NCBI GenBank assembly: GCA_030867875.1
Contig: JAOWCC010001634.1
Span: forward strand, 33,561,867-33,625,866
Source: Actinernus sp. WN-2022
Lineage: Eukaryota; Cnidaria; Anthozoa; Actiniaria; Actinernidae
Reading direction: 5' to 3'
Length of the DNA stretch: 64,000 nucleotides
Shown here: piece after piece, positions 62,932-64,000 of the stretch
How positions within the stretch are numbered: position 1 is the first letter of the stretch
Layout: every line of letters starts with the position of its first letter
Notes under the pieces: model-generated
Database searches by the model: none
Told to the model about the DNA's origin: nothing
Seen by the model: the letters and a program-made list of their open reading frames with translations, nothing else
Translations under genes and position numbers: made by a program

Positions 62932-64000
62932 GATTCGTTCTTATGAATACCATCGCTCATTATCTTGAGGAACTTCCGGTCCTCAAGCGACCAGCTTACA
63001 TCGTTGTCGTTTGGCGTGGTGTGGCACACATTTTCTGCTATACTGCGTTCTTCTGACTCCTGGTAAATGTGTTTCACTTTGAAATGGTTGGGACAGGGTA
63101 CCATTTCAGGATCTTCGACCATTGTTTGGCGATTTTCCGGATTGGAAAGCTTAGTGCGGTGGGCGCTGATATGAACCGGTCCGGCACCTAGGAGGTCGAG
63201 ACATGCTTGTCCGGATACTGTCCATCCCCCCAGAAGCAGCTTCTGTGCCCAAGGCGCTCCTTTAGGGCCATTTTTAAATGCTCTCACTTTCAATAACTCT
63301 GGCGCATCTCGACCAAGAAGTACATGAACGTTGGCGTTCGGATCGAGTGGTGGAATCTCTTCCGCGATCTCTCTGAGGTGGGGGAATTTCCTTGCCAGTT
63401 CTGGTGTTGGAATCTCTCGTTTATCTTGAGGGATGTGGTCACATTCCACTAGCGTGGGTATTTTTAGCACTTTTCCTTGTAGCGATCGTACCATCAGACC
63501 GGACACGTGGCGCCCGTACTTGACTTCCCTTGATGAAGTGCAAGTAGATAGATAGTACTTTTCCGCTGGACCGTTAGCCCCGAGCTTATCGGCGAGATGA
63601 GTGCTAATCATAGAAGCGTGACTCTGGTCGTCAACGATTGCATAGACACGGATGACTTTATCTGGCTGCTCTTCACTGTATACGTTAACTAGCACTAACT
63701 TACTACACGATAGACCACCCTCAACTTCGTTGCATATCGCCGTGCACTTTGCGTTAACATTTTCTTCGGGGGCTCTAATCTCCGTTTCTTTGTGCAGAAG
63801 GGCTATGTGCCGTTTGTCTCCGCATTTAGTGCAGCTAATGTCGGCCTTACATTGTTCTGCCCGATGCCCGGTTGCTAGGCAACGGAAACAAAGCCCAGCC
63901 TTAAAGATCCACTCCGTCTTCTCCTTTAACGGTTTTGCGCCGAACGCCTTACATTCGATGAGGTCGTGGCCTGTGCGTTCATGAAAAGGACACCCCTTTT
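62925..64000 (-). CDS. BEL/Pao Gag end and protease
   Basis: The frame is open to the right edge without a stop. It has two zinc knuckles near the edge (CFRCLATGHRAEQC, and CTKCGDKRHIALLH with a His in the last place) and then a DUF1758-type aspartic protease: VYAIVDDQSHASMIS holds the D-x-x-S/G active-site block, and VHVLLGRDAPELL the later loop. It would process the polyprotein. The sequence continues into the RT with a small overlap of frames at 62925-62931. Confidence 0.82.
   Translation of the reverse strand, partial: KGCPFHERTGHDLIECKAFGAKPLKEKTEWIFKAGLCFRCLATGHRAEQCKADISCTKCGDKRHIALLHKETEIRAPEENVNAKCTAICNEVEGGLSCSKLVLVNVYSEEQPDKVIRVYAIVDDQSHASMISTHLADKLGANGPAEKYYLSTCTSSREVKYGRHVSGLMVRSLQGKVLKIPTLVECDHIPQDKREIPTPELARKFPHLREIAEEIPPLDPNANVHVLLGRDAPELLKVRAFKNGPKGAPWAQKLLLGGWTVSGQACLDLLGAGPVHISAHRTKLSNPENRQTMVEDPEMVPCPNHFKVKHIYQESEERSIAENVCHTTPNDNDVSWSLEDRKFLKIMSDGIHKNESW

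Larger units (their letters stand above)
58315..64000 (-). mobile_element. BEL/Pao LTR retrotransposon, cut by the right edge
   Basis: In minus-strand order: Gag zinc knuckles, protease, RT with YVDD, RNase H, integrase with an extra C-terminal domain, then the 3' LTR. This order and the integrase tail are typical of BEL/Pao. Breaks: frame changes near 62540 and 62400, one near 61870-61920, and a 630-bp insertion between RNase H and integrase. Confidence 0.9.

Overview
This window looks like a repeat-dense stretch of an animal nuclear genome, most likely an anthozoan cnidarian such as a stony coral. It has AT-rich intergenic DNA, spliced-gene remnants, foldback elements ending in the AACCTCGTTCCCAGGG motif, and several retroelement classes nested in one another. 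The organism call is inference from repeat style, not from a marker gene. No bacterial-type gene, rRNA, intact tRNA or CRISPR array is seen.

Layout. 1-3.8 kb: minus-strand Ty3/gypsy-like LTR retrotransposon (Gag, protease, RT, RNase H, start of integrase) running off the left edge. 4.5-18.0 kb: a minus-strand Penelope-like element with 3.9-kb direct terminal repeats (6082-9966, 12897-16777) around an RT region; the whole insert is bracketed by a 1.25-kb direct repeat of the target locus (4836-6082, 16779-18038). 18.06-19.2 kb: a tandem array holding a near-identical 201-bp piece of the Ty3 protease. 20.1-22.3 kb: a minus-strand CR1/Jockey-type LINE. 22.7-26.1 kb: small elements, including a 397-bp TIR element with a perfect 9-bp target duplication that carries a hammerhead ribozyme core, a foldback, a tRNA-type SINE and a 146-bp satellite split by a LINE.

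26.912-42.165 kb: a Polinton/Maverick (adintovirus-like) element of 15.25 kb, with about 185-bp TIRs that are nearly identical, AG...CT ends and a candidate 5-bp duplication GATTA. It encodes protein-primed DNA polymerase B (palm deleted), retroviral-type integrase, packaging ATPase, double-jelly-roll major capsid protein, a probable penton-type minor capsid protein, several small membrane or virion proteins, a TFIIB-like factor and a Cys-rich zinc protein. Most genes carry stops or frameshifts. TATA-like motifs lie unusually close to many start codons. An L2/CR1 LINE is inserted near the right end.

42.3-64.0 kb: a Penelope GIY-YIG remnant fused to an L1/Tx1-type LINE, several MITEs, more LINE pieces, and a small spliced host gene (51281-53817) whose first coding exon is split by an L2 LINE with a full RT ORF. 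From 58.3 kb to the right edge there is a minus-strand BEL/Pao retrotransposon with its 3' LTR, interrupted once in pol.

The genes do not form one pathway. The window is a record of nested insertions, and the Polinton and the ribozyme-bearing TIR element are its most interesting parts.
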